Of a stretch of DNA of 64,000 nt, positions 25,148 to 35,187 are shown in pieces. Numbering within the stretch: position 1 is the first letter of the stretch; the number at the start of each line of letters is the position of its first letter. Both the position numbers and the translations under genes were made by a program. Source of the stretch: an uncultured Kiritimatiellota bacterium. Its GTDB lineage: Bacteria > Verrucomicrobiota > Kiritimatiellia > RFP12 > DVOR01. Below the pieces are notes generated by a model that was not told the origin of the DNA, did not search any database, and saw only the letters and a program-made list of their open reading frames with translations. The stretch is from NCBI GenBank assembly GCA_944389545.1, contig CALXMT010000003.1, forward strand, positions 1 to 64,000. The letters run 5' to 3'.

Positions 25148-25837
25148 AAGTCGGCCTGGGGCGGCTTGCGCCGCCCTGGAGACGGTTTCCACGAAGACAC
25201 GAAAGGAACGCAAGGGCCTGGGCACTTCACCGTTCAGCCCTTCGGGCCTCACTACCGTGCCCATCCCTTGCGTTTCTGCGTTTTCTTGGAACGCCACTAG
25301 GCTTCGCAGTAGGACGACTAGGGCGTTGACGCGCCCCGGAGAACGGGAGGGTGGCTGACGCCACCCTAGAGAACAGTGAACAGAGAACAGAGAACGCCCC
25401 TGCGGGGCAATGACAGTCGTGTCGGGGAAAAGAAATAGACCGCAAAGACGCAAATCTTGCAGGAAAGCTGGGGCGCTAACGCCGGGCGCACGGTCGTGCG
25501 CCCTCCCGCGCCCCACTTTCCTGCGCCAATGGAGATGAGGAAGTTTGGAGGCTTAGAGGCTTGGAAGTTTGGTCTTCGGGGAGGGGCTTCGTCCCACACC
25601 CTTACTTCTTTCCTTCAAGCGCGAAGACGATGGGCGGGAGGGAGCAATCAGCGGGTGTTTAGCCCGCAAAGCGACCGGCGTTAGCCCATCTGGCTTCGCG
25701 CGCATTGGCGTCTTTGCGGAAAAACTTCCCCGGACTGTATTGACGGCGAACAACGAACAGAAAATGGGGTGCCTGTGTTCTTCTCTGCGCGGCGGGGTTT
25801 GCACGTGCGCCGGGGTTTGTGTTTGCGGAGAGGAATA
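25148..25837. repeat. Intergenic repeat mosaic
   Basis: No gene. It contains three hairpins before GGAGA-type heptads (GGGGCGGC-TTGC-GCCGCCC at 25153, one near 25320, GGGTGGC-TGAC-GCCACCC near 25350), a 110-bp-family element (25185-25296), an inverted TCCAA array near 25545, and a MITE right-end remnant near 25700-25742 (GTCTTTGCGG, AAACTTCCCCGGACTGTATTG). Confidence 0.7.
25185..25296 (+). repeat. 110-bp intergenic repeat family, copy 1
   Basis: Starts GTTTCCACGAAGACACGAAA, passes through GGCACTTCACCGTTC, the GGCCCTTCGGGCC hairpin and CCCATCCCTTGCG, and ends near TTTTCTTGGAA. Other copies are at 35398, 53741 (inverted), 59694 and 61959 (inverted). Confidence 0.8.
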
Positions 25838-25846
25838 TGGTATCAT
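25838..25846 (+). promoter_or_regulatory. Extended -10 promoter (TGGTATCAT) of the parvulin gene
   Basis: TGGTATCAT lies 33 nt before the ATG at 25880; AGAGGA provides the ribosome-binding site. Confidence 0.55.
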
Positions 25847-25879
25847 GAAGGAAATTGCGAACGTTTCAGAGGACTGATT

Positions 25880-27220
25880 ATGAAGCAACGTTTGATGTTT
25901 GGCGGAATTGCCGTGGCGCTGTTGGCGGTCGTGGCTTCCTTTGCGATTGCGGCGAACGCGGATACGCAGCCGAAGGGCGTGGAGAGCGACGTGGTGGCCT
26001 TGCCGCCGCCGCCGAAGGATGAGGACGTGGTGGCCAAGGTCGGCGACAAGACGTTGACCTGGGGCGAGCTGAAGCAACTCGTGGCCGAAGAGTCCGCGCT
26101 CTATGAGAAGGGCACCGGCACGGCCATCCCGCCGCAGATGCGCGAGGCGTTCGAGCAGAACGTGCGGATGAACCAGGTGCAGTATTTCATCGAGACGAAC
26201 CTGATCGCGAACGCGGCCGCGGCCGCCGGCGTGACGGTGGATGACGCCACGCGTGAGGCGTTCGCCAAGGATCTGCAGGCGCAGACGGGGCGGACGGTCG
26301 AGCAGCTGTTGGCGGAGTCGCCTTACGGCAAGGAGCGTTCGCAGCAGATGATTGAGCAGAGCATGCTGGCCAAGAAACTCTTTGACGAGGTAGTGCTGAA
26401 GGACGTGACCGTCTCCGATGAGGCCGTGAAGGCCGAGGAGGAGAAGATCGCGGCCGAGGCGAAGCTCGCCAAGGATGCGATGGCCGGTTATGCCAAGCAG
26501 GTGGCCGACGGCACGGCGACGTTCGAGGATCTGGTGAAGGCCAACTCCGTGGTCAAGGACCCGATGTCGGAGGTGCCGGAGACCGCGCTTGGGCAGGTCT
26601 TCCCGCCCACGGCGGTGACGGCCATCCAGGCGACCCAGCCGGGCGCGACGACGCCGGTGCTTGACCTGCCCGGCGCACAGGCGATGTTCAAGGTGACGGC
26701 CCGCGCAGGCGCCTCTGCGGATCCCGAGGCCGAGGCCAAGAAGGCCAAGCTGGAGGGCATCCGCGAGCGCATCGTGAAGGGCGAGGACTTCGCCGCGTTG
26801 GCCAAGGAGTTCTCCGATTGCCCGAGCGGCGCGCGCGCCGGCGGTGACCTGGGTGAGTTCGGTCGCGGTATGATGGTGAAGGAATTTGAGGATGTGGCGT
26901 TCTCCCTGCCGGTGGGCGAGGTGAGCCCGGTTTTCAAGACGCCCTTCGGCTGGCACATCGTGAAGGTGACCAAGCGTGACGACGCGGCCGGTAAGGTGCA
27001 GGCGAGCCACATTCTGCTGAAGACCGAGGACAAGTCGGCGACGGTCTCGGTGTTGGCGCTGGTGGTGCCGGTGCCGCAGGCGAGCGCCGAGCAAATCCGT
27101 GAGGGGCTGTTGGCGCAACGCAAGCAGGAGGTCTTGCGCACGTGGCTCACGGATCAATTGAAGGTTCAGCAGGTGCAGAGCCCGTTGTTCCCTGAGTTCG
27201 CGGCCCCGCCCGCGCAGTAA
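25880..27220 (+). CDS. Parvulin-type peptidyl-prolyl isomerase (SurA/PpiC-like), exported
   Basis: Periplasmic foldase candidate of 446 aa. The signal peptide is at residues 1-25 (LMFGGIAVALLAVVASFAIAANA), with no lipobox Cys. A SurA-like N-terminal helical region (VGDKTLTWGELKQLV...) is followed by a degenerate first module and one clear PpiC module near 293-370: FAALAKEFSDCPSGARAGGDLGEFGRGMMVKEFEDVAF and PFGWHIVKVT. An ASHILLK motif, usually the first strand of a rotamase domain, follows at about 376-382, so the order looks permuted or a third module is truncated. AGAGGA precedes the ATG. A terminator follows. Confidence 0.85.
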   Translation: MKQRLMFGGIAVALLAVVASFAIAANADTQPKGVESDVVALPPPPKDEDVVAKVGDKTLTWGELKQLVAEESALYEKGTGTAIPPQMREAFEQNVRMNQVQYFIETNLIANAAAAAGVTVDDATREAFAKDLQAQTGRTVEQLLAESPYGKERSQQMIEQSMLAKKLFDEVVLKDVTVSDEAVKAEEEKIAAEAKLAKDAMAGYAKQVADGTATFEDLVKANSVVKDPMSEVPETALGQVFPPTAVTAIQATQPGATTPVLDLPGAQAMFKVTARAGASADPEAEAKKAKLEGIRERIVKGEDFAALAKEFSDCPSGARAGGDLGEFGRGMMVKEFEDVAFSLPVGEVSPVFKTPFGWHIVKVTKRDDAAGKVQASHILLKTEDKSATVSVLALVVPVPQASAEQIREGLLAQRKQEVLRTWLTDQLKVQQVQSPLFPEFAAPPAQ

Positions 27221-27233
27221 GGAATGCTCTTTC

Positions 27234-27266
27234 GGCCGCCCCGCCGGGAGGCGCGGGCGGCTTTTT
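27234..27266 (+). terminator. Rho-independent terminator after the parvulin gene
   Basis: GCCGCCC-CGCC-GGGA-GGCG-CGGGCGGC followed by TTTTT. It overlaps the first possible start (27224) of the next reading frame, which argues for a later start of that gene. Confidence 0.85.
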
Positions 27267-27304
27267 GCGTGATGGGCAGAAAGCGTAGATTGTTGCGTAG
27301 AGTC

Positions 27305-29650
27305 ATGGGTCCCAAGCGGTTGCTCCGTGGGCGGCCGGGGGCCCGTGTGCCCGCGATGGGGAGTTTTTGGGGACGCGTGCGGCAGCGGGGGCTTTTCCCG
27401 TTGCCGGTCGCCTTGCTGGCATTTCCGACGCTGACGGTGCTCTTCGCGACGATTGGGTTCTTGGTGGGGATCCCGGTGACGGGGTGGTGGGGGATCTTGG
27501 GCTTTTTGGGCGCGGCGGGCCTGGCGCTGGTGGGCGGCGGGACCTGGCTTGACGGCGCGAAGCGGGTGGGCTGGCTGCTGTTGGCGACGCTGGCGATCTT
27601 CCTGGTGGATCAGGCGTTTGTGCTTTTCTCGTGGTGGGATGCGCAGGCCTATCACTTGATGGGGTCGCGGCTTCTCCTGGAGGGGTGGAACCCGGTCTTT
27701 GACGCGACGCGTGGAGCGATGTTGGCGGCGACGGGCGCGGATCCGGCGACGTTCAATTCGTATCACGTGGCGTATCTGCCGCGGGGCGGCTGGGTGTGGG
27801 GCGCGGTGACGGCCGCCTTGACGGGCAACTTGGAGTCCGGCGATACGTTGATTTTGCTCACGGCGGTGGTGTTGGGGGCGGTGTCGTGGCGGGTGACGCC
27901 GTTGCTCTTTGGCGGAGGGCGGTGGAAGCGCTGGTTCTTTGCGTCGCTGACGTTGCTTTCCCCGGGCGTCGCGGCGAGTGTCTTTGCATTTGCGCAGGAT
28001 GGTTCGCTCTATGCGTTGCTGATGATTTATCTGTTGGCGGCGTGCGCCTATCGGAAGACGGGGCGGACGCCGTGGCTGGTGTACATCGCGTTGGCGCCGA
28101 TTCTGGGGTGCAACCTGAAGTTCACCGGTGTGGTGAACCTGGTGTTGTCCGGGGCGTTGTTCACGGTGCCGTTGCTTTGGGGGGCGGTGCGCCATGGGCG
28201 GACGTGGATGTTTTGGAAGTGGATTTTGGCGAACGCGCTGGGGTTCATGGCCGCGTTGGTGGCGGGGGTGTCGCCCTATCTCACGAATTGGGTGAATCAA
28301 GGCGGGCCCTTCTATCCGGAGCACGCCTTCTCGCAGGAGTTCAAGGAGGCCCGGGTCGAGCAGGAGGCCGACTGGCAGGCGATGTTGCGCGGTGAGGCAC
28401 GCCCTGCACCGCAGACGCCCAACGTGGAGAACGAACCGGATCGTGCGACGGAGCCGGAGGCGTGGGCCGCGTGGATGGACCAAGAGGAGCGCAAGAATCC
28501 GCCGCAGATGACGAAGGACTTCAGCCTAGTGAGCGAGGATGCCCGGGCGATGGGCTACTTTGGGCGTGTGGTGAATGCCTATTTCTCGAAATGGCTGGCG
28601 CACCGCTACTATGAGTGGAAGTTGGGACGGAAACCCTTCCGGCCGGTCTATCACTTGGACCAGGTGGATGGCTTGGGACGAAGTTTCCGCATTGTGATGT
28701 GCCTGACGTTGGTGATGCTGGCGCTGACGCGACGGTGCGGGACGCCTTGGCTGATCGGGGCGATTTTGTTGACGTCGTTCTGCGTGCCCACAAAGATGGT
28801 GGGTTATGTGCGCTATGTGCCGCAACTGTGGATGTTCCCGGTGCTGGTGGCGTTCAATGCGATGACGGTGAATGTAAGCCGCTCGGCCGAGGTGGGGCGG
28901 ACGTTGGTGCACTCCGGGCAACGCCTTGCGGATTGGGGTTATGACCGGGGGACGACGTGCCGGTGCGGAGGTCGCTTCGCGCGAAGGGTGCTCTATCCGT
29001 TGACCTGCGTGGTGACGTCGGCGGGCTGGCTGTGGTCGATGATCGGCCGCTCGTTGGCGATTGTGGGGCGGGCCTTGGGGGTGTCGGTGACGGCCACCCT
29101 GGCCACGGGGTCTTACCTCTTTGCGCTGGGCAAGCTGGTGTTGGCGATCGGGATGACCAACTATGTGCTTTCGTTGGTGGAGAACATGCGCGCGGAGGAG
29201 GCTCCGCGGGTGTATGCGCTCTCGTTGCAGGATCGTTATGAGGTCGATGGCCGTTGCCGGGCGGCCTGGCGGTTGATGCCTTCGGACATCCCTGCGCCGC
29301 ACGTCTTTGACAACTACTATCGCGCCATTCTGCCGGCGAGCGGCGTGGACAACATCGCTTGGCAGACGCCGGAAGAGAAGGATCGGTTGCGCGATCCGCG
29401 CTACTTCTTGCACGCCGATGCGTTTTATCTGGGCGAGAACCTGTGGTATTGGCCGCAACGCCCCGAGCTGATCCGTCATCCTTCCATGCATCATTATGCG
29501 GGCCATCCGCGGCGTGATTACTCCGCCGAGAATATTTGGCATATCGCCAAGGAAACCTTGCCGGATCTTCCCGGTTATCTGTGGCGTGTGACCCGCTTCC
29601 GGTGGGGGCAGTTCTGGGCGAATGCCAAGGGGGAGCCTTATGGGCGGTGA
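27305..29650 (+). CDS. Polytopic membrane protein, GT-C glycosyltransferase-like
   Basis: Large inner-membrane protein (about 781 aa from this start) with around a dozen hydrophobic segments and a C-terminal soluble part. After the first spans comes WWDAQAYHLMGSRLLLEG, with an acidic residue in the first external loop as in lipid-phosphosugar-dependent GT-C enzymes; PYLTNWVNQGGPFYPEHAFSQEF lies in a later loop. The substrate is unknown. The frame opens at 27224 inside the preceding terminator, so starts at 27272, 27305 or 27356 are more likely; none has a strong ribosome-binding site. It overlaps the next gene by 11 bp and forms an operon with it and lnt. Confidence 0.7.
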   Translation: MGPKRLLRGRPGARVPAMGSFWGRVRQRGLFPLPVALLAFPTLTVLFATIGFLVGIPVTGWWGILGFLGAAGLALVGGGTWLDGAKRVGWLLLATLAIFLVDQAFVLFSWWDAQAYHLMGSRLLLEGWNPVFDATRGAMLAATGADPATFNSYHVAYLPRGGWVWGAVTAALTGNLESGDTLILLTAVVLGAVSWRVTPLLFGGGRWKRWFFASLTLLSPGVAASVFAFAQDGSLYALLMIYLLAACAYRKTGRTPWLVYIALAPILGCNLKFTGVVNLVLSGALFTVPLLWGAVRHGRTWMFWKWILANALGFMAALVAGVSPYLTNWVNQGGPFYPEHAFSQEFKEARVEQEADWQAMLRGEARPAPQTPNVENEPDRATEPEAWAAWMDQEERKNPPQMTKDFSLVSEDARAMGYFGRVVNAYFSKWLAHRYYEWKLGRKPFRPVYHLDQVDGLGRSFRIVMCLTLVMLALTRRCGTPWLIGAILLTSFCVPTKMVGYVRYVPQLWMFPVLVAFNAMTVNVSRSAEVGRTLVHSGQRLADWGYDRGTTCRCGGRFARRVLYPLTCVVTSAGWLWSMIGRSLAIVGRALGVSVTATLATGSYLFALGKLVLAIGMTNYVLSLVENMRAEEAPRVYALSLQDRYEVDGRCRAAWRLMPSDIPAPHVFDNYYRAILPASGVDNIAWQTPEEKDRLRDPRYFLHADAFYLGENLWYWPQRPELIRHPSMHHYAGHPRRDYSAENIWHIAKETLPDLPGYLWRVTRFRWGQFWANAKGEPYGR

Positions 29651-31136
29651 GGAGGCCTCCCGTGCGTTGCGGGGATGGTGCCTGGCGACCCTGCTCCTTG
29701 CGGCGCTTGCGTTTTTGGCCAACGCCTTGCTTGGCCCGCTGAATCAAGATGAGGGGTGGTATCTGCTTGCCGCGCGTCATGTGATGGCCGGCGACTTCCC
29801 GCACCGGGATTTCTTCTTCACGCAGGGGCCGGTGATGCCGCTGGTCTATGCGCTCTTTGGGTGGTTGTGGTCGCCTTTTGGCGTGTTGGGCGGACGTCTT
29901 TTCACGGCGGTGTTGGGGTTTGCCGCGATTGTCGTGGCAGGCGGTGCGGCGGCCTCTTGCCTGCGGCGCGAGGATGAGCGCTGGACGGCGCGTTTGGCGC
30001 TTTGGGTTTTCTTGGGGCTCTCCTTGTGGTTCACCTATTTCACCTGTATCCCGAAGGCATATGCGCTCTGCGCCCTGGGGCTGGCGGTGGCCTTGCGACT
30101 GATTGACGGCGGACGCGCCTGGCGTCCGGCGGTGGCCGGTGCGATTTTGGCGCTTCTGGCCGGGACGCGCCTCTCGATGGGGATTTTGCTGCCGGTGGTC
30201 GGCGTGTGGTTGCTTGCCCATCGCGACTGGGCCGGTCGAACCGCTTGGGTGTGGTTCGGGGTCGGCGGCGTGGCCGGTCTGGCCTTTGTCTTTGGCCCCT
30301 GGTTGGTGCTTTGTCCGGACAGTTTCTTTGAGGCGCAGGCCTTTCATGCGGCGCGGGCGCCGATGGGTGTGCTCGGCGTGATGGGGTGTCTGGCGCGGGC
30401 CGTCCGGTTCAATCCGGTGCTGACGGTGGCGTGCGTTCTGCTTGCGTGGTTGGCGCTCACGGGCAAGCCGAGTATGCGTATCCCGCCGCGGGAGACCGCG
30501 CCCCTGCCGCGGTTGTGGCTGCTCTGCGCCGTGGCCTTGGGCGCCGTCCACCTGCTCGCCCCCGTGCCTTATGACGACTATCTGGTGCCGGCCCTGGTGC
30601 CTTTGGCGATGGTCGCGGCGGTTGCTTTTGCGCGCCTGCCCTTCGATAGTTTGCGCACGGCCTTCGCCAAGGCGCTTGTCCCCGCGGCACTCGCTGTCTC
30701 GGTCTGCGGTTCGCCCCTCGCCGAGGCGTGGGTCTCGATGGGACAGGATCGCTTTTGGCCGCGTCTGAAGGCAGAGCCCGATCTCTTCCGCTTGCGGCGT
30801 GCCGCCGCGGAGGCCCGTGCCGCCGCCGACCGATTGGGCACGGACGTCATTTGGACGCAGGATGCCTACCTCGCCGTCGAGGCCGGGCTTGACGTCCCAC
30901 GCGGGCTGGAGATGGGCCCCTTCTCCAAACCGAGCGCGCTGAATCCCGCCGCGACCCCGCTTGCCGCCTGGAGCGGCTACACCTACGCGCTTCATTTCCC
31001 TGATTTGACTCCCGCGCCCGACCGTGCGGAACGTTTGGCCGCGCTCCGTGCCGCTTACGGGCGCACCTTGGCCGAGTTCCCCGATTTCGGTCAGGGCCAC
31101 ACCACGCTCATCCTTGCCGAGAGGACCTCACCATGA
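29640..31136 (+). CDS. GT-C family membrane glycosyltransferase (ArnT/PMT-like)
   Basis: Predicted to transfer a sugar from a lipid carrier on the periplasmic side. The 498-aa protein has an N-terminal span, then NQDEGWYLLAARHVMAGDFPHRDFF with the acidic DE pair typical for this superfamily, TQGPVMPLVY, and 8-10 further spans to about residue 370. A soluble C-terminal segment follows. The ATG at 29640 is preceded by GGGGAG and overlaps the end of the upstream gene, so it is translationally coupled. Acceptor and donor cannot be told from sequence. Confidence 0.8.
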   Translation: MGGEEASRALRGWCLATLLLAALAFLANALLGPLNQDEGWYLLAARHVMAGDFPHRDFFFTQGPVMPLVYALFGWLWSPFGVLGGRLFTAVLGFAAIVVAGGAAASCLRREDERWTARLALWVFLGLSLWFTYFTCIPKAYALCALGLAVALRLIDGGRAWRPAVAGAILALLAGTRLSMGILLPVVGVWLLAHRDWAGRTAWVWFGVGGVAGLAFVFGPWLVLCPDSFFEAQAFHAARAPMGVLGVMGCLARAVRFNPVLTVACVLLAWLALTGKPSMRIPPRETAPLPRLWLLCAVALGAVHLLAPVPYDDYLVPALVPLAMVAAVAFARLPFDSLRTAFAKALVPAALAVSVCGSPLAEAWVSMGQDRFWPRLKAEPDLFRLRRAAAEARAAADRLGTDVIWTQDAYLAVEAGLDVPRGLEMGPFSKPSALNPAATPLAAWSGYTYALHFPDLTPAPDRAERLAALRAAYGRTLAEFPDFGQGHTTLILAERTSP

Positions 31137-34100
31137 AGAAGACTCTCCTGCAACTCGCCGCCGCGCTTTTCTCCGCCGCCTTGATTATCTCCCTGTGGCC
31201 GCCCATTGGGCAGTCCGGCAACATCTGGTTCGCGTTGGTTCCGCTTCTGTTGCTGGTGCGCCATGTCTCTGTGCGCCGGGCCTTTTGGCTGGGCGGGTTG
31301 GTCGGCCTGGTCTCGTGGGTGGGGCAACTGTGGTGGATGCTCGCGCTGACCGACAACAATGGCCCCTGGTACCTTGTCCTTCCCGCACTGCTCGGGCTTA
31401 GCACCGTCTTGTCCGTTTTTGTCGCCGCCTTTGCGGGCTTGGCCGCGGCCCTTCGCGTGCGCCTCTCCGCAGAACCGGGCCTTGGGCGCATCGCCCTGGC
31501 CACGGTGTTGGAGCCCACGCTGTGGGCCGGATTGGAATGCTTGCGTTCCAACCTCTTTACCGGCTTTGCGTGGAATCCGCTGGGCCTGGCCCTGGCCACG
31601 CCGGCTTGGTTGCCCATTGCGCAGGTCGCCGCGTTGGGCGGCGCCGCCCTCGCCTCGGCCCTTGTCGTCTCCGTCAATGGCGCCATCGCCACGCTGTGCG
31701 AACGCATTTGGTTCTCCGTCACCCACACCGGCCCTGACGATTTCCGTGGACGGGCCTTGCTCTCGGCGGAGTCCATCCTGCCGTTGGCCTTCCTGTTGGT
31801 CGCCTTCCTGTGGGGCACGCACCGCATCGCCGCTTACAATGCGCTCATTACAGAGGCCCCTCGCGCTTCTGTCGTCGCCGAGTCCACCGAGGTCCCCAGC
31901 GTCTTCTCCGGCGGCCGTCTCTCCCCGCTTTGGCAACGTTCCACCTATGACCGCGCCCGGGATATGGCCTACCTGCGCCCGGATCTTTGGCTTTGGCCCG
32001 AGAGCGCCGTCTTCGAGTATGCCTTCCCTGACGCCGTCGGCGCCAAGGTCGCGCTTACCCGCCTTGCCGATGCGGCCGGGACGCCGCTCTTGCTCGGCGG
32101 GCTTCACCGCGCCCCCGAGGAGGGGTGGTACAACGCCGCCCTCCTCTTCACCGACCAGGGCCTCACTCAAGTCTACGGCAAGCGCCACCTCGTCCCCTTC
32201 GGCGAATACATCCCCTTCGACAAGACCTTTCCGTGGCTTCAGCGTTTCGCCCCCACCGGCCTCAGCAATGTCCCCGGTCGTGACGTCACCACGCTCACCT
32301 TGCCCTCCGGCCTGACCGTCGGTCCGCTCATCTGCTTCGAAGACTCCGTCGCCTCCGTCGCCCGCGAGTCCGTCAACGATGGCGCCCAAATCCTCCTCAA
32401 CATGAGCAACGACGCCTGGTACGCCGGCTCCGCCGAGCCCGCCCAACACGCCCACCAGGCCGCCCTGCGTTGCATCGAGACCGGCGTTCCCATGGCCCGC
32501 TCCTCCAACGGCGGCACCAACGTCGCTTACGATGCCGTCGGGCGGGTCATCGAGGATTTCGCTGCGCTTGCTCCGGATGCCGCCGTCCTCGCGCCGGTCT
32601 TTCTTCCCCTCACCGAGCGCCCCTTTGCCGGCCCGTACCTGCGCTTTGGCGAATTGACCTTCGGCGCCCCCTGCGCCACCTTCGTCCTCTGCCTGGCCGC
32701 TTGGCTTCTGTTCCGCAGGTTCCGCCGCCCGCTTGGCGGCCGTTCCGCGCTTCTGTTGTTCTTCTTGGTGTTGCCGCTGGTCTCTCTGCGCGCCCAGTCG
32801 ACCGGCGACAATCTGCTCCCTGCCGCCGGCATGGCCCTTGACGATGGCAACCTGAACATCGCCGAGCGTACCGCCCGCGACCTCCTCAACAAACTCGGCC
32901 TCACCCCTGAGGAACGCGCCCGCGCCACCGAAATCCTCATCCGCGCCGACCTCGCCAAGGGCGACTGGGATGCCGCCCTCAAGCGGATCGACGAATGCCC
33001 CGAGCTCCCCGCCGAGCGCCGCCTCGTCTTCACCCTCGCCGCCCACAATGGCCGCCGCGATTTCGCCGCCACCCAACGGCTCTTCGATGCCGCCCGCCCC
33101 TCCGCAGACACCGAGTGGGGCGTCGCCGCCCTCCGCCAGGCGCTGCGCGCCGACCTCGAACTGGGCCGCACGCTCCAGGCCTCCGCCCGCTTCTCCGCCG
33201 TCAATGCCGCCAAGGGTGCCGACTCCCGCACGCGTGCCGAAAACGCCCTCGCCTGGGTCGAACGCTTCCCCAATGCGCAGTCCCGCGCCGCCCTGCTCGC
33301 CGCCGCCGCAGAGGCCGACAAGGGCGATGTTTGGCTCGATTGCGCGCTCGCCCTGCCGGAGGCCTACGCCGGCGCCGAAGACCGTTCCGAAGCCCTGGCC
33401 CAACTCGACAAGTTGCTGGCCGCCCCGGATCTCAGCTCCTCCGTCGAGGCGCGTTTGGCCTTGGCCGCCTCCGCCCTCGCCGACCAGCCGGAGCAGGCCA
33501 TCGCCTATGCCCGCAAGGCCGCTGACGTCGCCCGTCGTCTTGACCTCCGCCGGCATGCCCTCTCCACCCTCGGCACCCTGCTCTGCGCCCAATCGGACGC
33601 CGCGTCCGTCAAGGAGGGCTTGGATGCCCTCGATCAAGCCGTGCGTCTGGACCCCTCCGCCGAGGATGCCCCCTCGCTCCTGCTCTATATCGCCGAGACC
33701 CTCGCCGCCCAGGGCCGCAACGAGGAGTCCCTCGCCGCCTACGACCGCTGGATCTCCGCCTACGATGTTCCCGACCTGCGCGTCCGGATCCGCCGTGGCC
33801 GGGGCCGCGCCCTCTTGGCCGTCGGGCGTCCCGACGAGGCGCTCGCCTCGCTCACCGAGGCCATTGAGCTCGCCGATACCGACACCCTCCGCCGTGAACT
33901 GCAGATCGAGGCCGTGGAGGCCGCGCTCGCCGCCAAGCGTTATCCCCGCGCCGAGACCCTCTGCCAAGAACTCCTCAAGGCCTCCCCCGATGCCGCCATC
34001 TCCCTGCGCCTGGCCCGCGCCTTGGAGGCCAATGGCGATTACGAGGCCGCCCGCCAGGCCTACGTCGTCACGCGCGACGCCCCCCAGGCCTCCGAGGACG

Positions 34101-35167
34101 ATGCCTACACCGCCGCCGTCCGGCTCGCCGCGCTCTTCTCCAAGGAAGGCCGCTACGATGCCGCCATCGCCGAATTCACCCGCTTCTTGCCTCGCGCTCG
34201 CAGACCTGCCCATCAGGCCGCCATTCGCCTGGGCCGTGGCCGGGCCTACCACGCCCTCGCCCTGTCCACCGGCGACCGCTTCCAACTGGAGCGTGCGCGA
34301 GACGACTTTGCCGCCCTGGAGGGCGCCGAGGACCCCGCCATCGCCTCCGAGGCCCGCTTCTTCCTCGTCCTGTGCCACTACGACCTCGGCGAAGACGACC
34401 AGGCGCGAACCCTCGCCCAGACCTATCTCACCGACTACCCCGACTCCCCGCGCGTCCCGGACATGATCCTCTGGCTCGCCAAGAGCGACTTCAACCGCGG
34501 GGAATATGAAGCCGCCGCCAAGGGCTTCCAGACCTTTGCCGACCGGTGGCCCAAAGATGCGCGCGTGCCGAATGCGCGTTTCCTCGCCGCCCGCGCCGCC
34601 TACCAGGCCGGCGACTACGCCCACGCCATCGAGTTGGTCGCCACCCTCGCCGAGACCGCGCCACAGGCCAAAATCCTCCCCGACGCCCGCTTCCTCCAAG
34701 CCGAGGCCCTCATCGAGCTCGCCCGCTTCGGCGAGGCCGCAGAGCTCCTCACCCGCCTCATCCGCCACTCCCCGGAAGCCCCCTGGGTCGGCGAGGCCCA
34801 TGGCCGTCTGGGCGACTGCCTCCGCATCACCGCCACCAACGACCCCGCCCGCTACGAACTCGCCTACGCGCACTATCGCGCCGCCCTCGACCGACTCGAC
34901 CCCGAGCAAGACCCCGATGCCGCCGCCATGTACGCCTACCAGATTGGCCGCGTCTATGAGAAGCAGGAACGCCTCGACCTCGCCGTCAAGCAATACTACA
35001 CCCTGCTCTACACCGCCGCCGCCCGCACCGCCGAAGCCTACACCGCCGAAGGCCGCCGCTGGCTCGACAAGGCCCGCACCCGTCTGGAATCCATCGAAAC
35101 CGCCCGTGGCCGCCGTGCCGAATATGGCCGCCTCCACGCCCGCCTCGCCTCCGCCGGCCTCGCCTGA
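31133..35167 (+). CDS. lnt: Apolipoprotein N-acyltransferase fused to a TPR domain
   Basis: Residues 1-560 form Lnt, which adds the third acyl chain to lipoproteins on the periplasmic face. Several N-terminal spans are followed by the nitrilase domain with Glu290 (WPES), Lys350 (YGKRHLVPFGEY) and Cys401 (LICFED). After the last Lnt span a second hydrophobic stretch (RSALLLFFLVLPLVSLRAQS) resembles a signal peptide, and residues about 590-1344 are an array of Ala-rich TPR-like helices (GDWDAALKRI, GEYEAAAKGFQTFADRWPKD). Ordinary Lnt is about 500-550 aa. No in-frame ATG marks a separate second gene. It overlaps the preceding stop by ATGA. Confidence 0.9.
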   Translation: MKKTLLQLAAALFSAALIISLWPPIGQSGNIWFALVPLLLLVRHVSVRRAFWLGGLVGLVSWVGQLWWMLALTDNNGPWYLVLPALLGLSTVLSVFVAAFAGLAAALRVRLSAEPGLGRIALATVLEPTLWAGLECLRSNLFTGFAWNPLGLALATPAWLPIAQVAALGGAALASALVVSVNGAIATLCERIWFSVTHTGPDDFRGRALLSAESILPLAFLLVAFLWGTHRIAAYNALITEAPRASVVAESTEVPSVFSGGRLSPLWQRSTYDRARDMAYLRPDLWLWPESAVFEYAFPDAVGAKVALTRLADAAGTPLLLGGLHRAPEEGWYNAALLFTDQGLTQVYGKRHLVPFGEYIPFDKTFPWLQRFAPTGLSNVPGRDVTTLTLPSGLTVGPLICFEDSVASVARESVNDGAQILLNMSNDAWYAGSAEPAQHAHQAALRCIETGVPMARSSNGGTNVAYDAVGRVIEDFAALAPDAAVLAPVFLPLTERPFAGPYLRFGELTFGAPCATFVLCLAAWLLFRRFRRPLGGRSALLLFFLVLPLVSLRAQSTGDNLLPAAGMALDDGNLNIAERTARDLLNKLGLTPEERARATEILIRADLAKGDWDAALKRIDECPELPAERRLVFTLAAHNGRRDFAATQRLFDAARPSADTEWGVAALRQALRADLELGRTLQASARFSAVNAAKGADSRTRAENALAWVERFPNAQSRAALLAAAAEADKGDVWLDCALALPEAYAGAEDRSEALAQLDKLLAAPDLSSSVEARLALAASALADQPEQAIAYARKAADVARRLDLRRHALSTLGTLLCAQSDAASVKEGLDALDQAVRLDPSAEDAPSLLLYIAETLAAQGRNEESLAAYDRWISAYDVPDLRVRIRRGRGRALLAVGRPDEALASLTEAIELADTDTLRRELQIEAVEAALAAKRYPRAETLCQELLKASPDAAISLRLARALEANGDYEAARQAYVVTRDAPQASEDDAYTAAVRLAALFSKEGRYDAAIAEFTRFLPRARRPAHQAAIRLGRGRAYHALALSTGDRFQLERARDDFAALEGAEDPAIASEARFFLVLCHYDLGEDDQARTLAQTYLTDYPDSPRVPDMILWLAKSDFNRGEYEAAAKGFQTFADRWPKDARVPNARFLAARAAYQAGDYAHAIELVATLAETAPQAKILPDARFLQAEALIELARFGEAAELLTRLIRHSPEAPWVGEAHGRLGDCLRITATNDPARYELAYAHYRAALDRLDPEQDPDAAAMYAYQIGRVYEKQERLDLAVKQYYTLLYTAAARTAEAYTAEGRRWLDKARTRLESIETARGRRAEYGRLHARLASAGLA

Positions 35168-35187
35168 GGGCGGCTCCGCCGCCCCGG

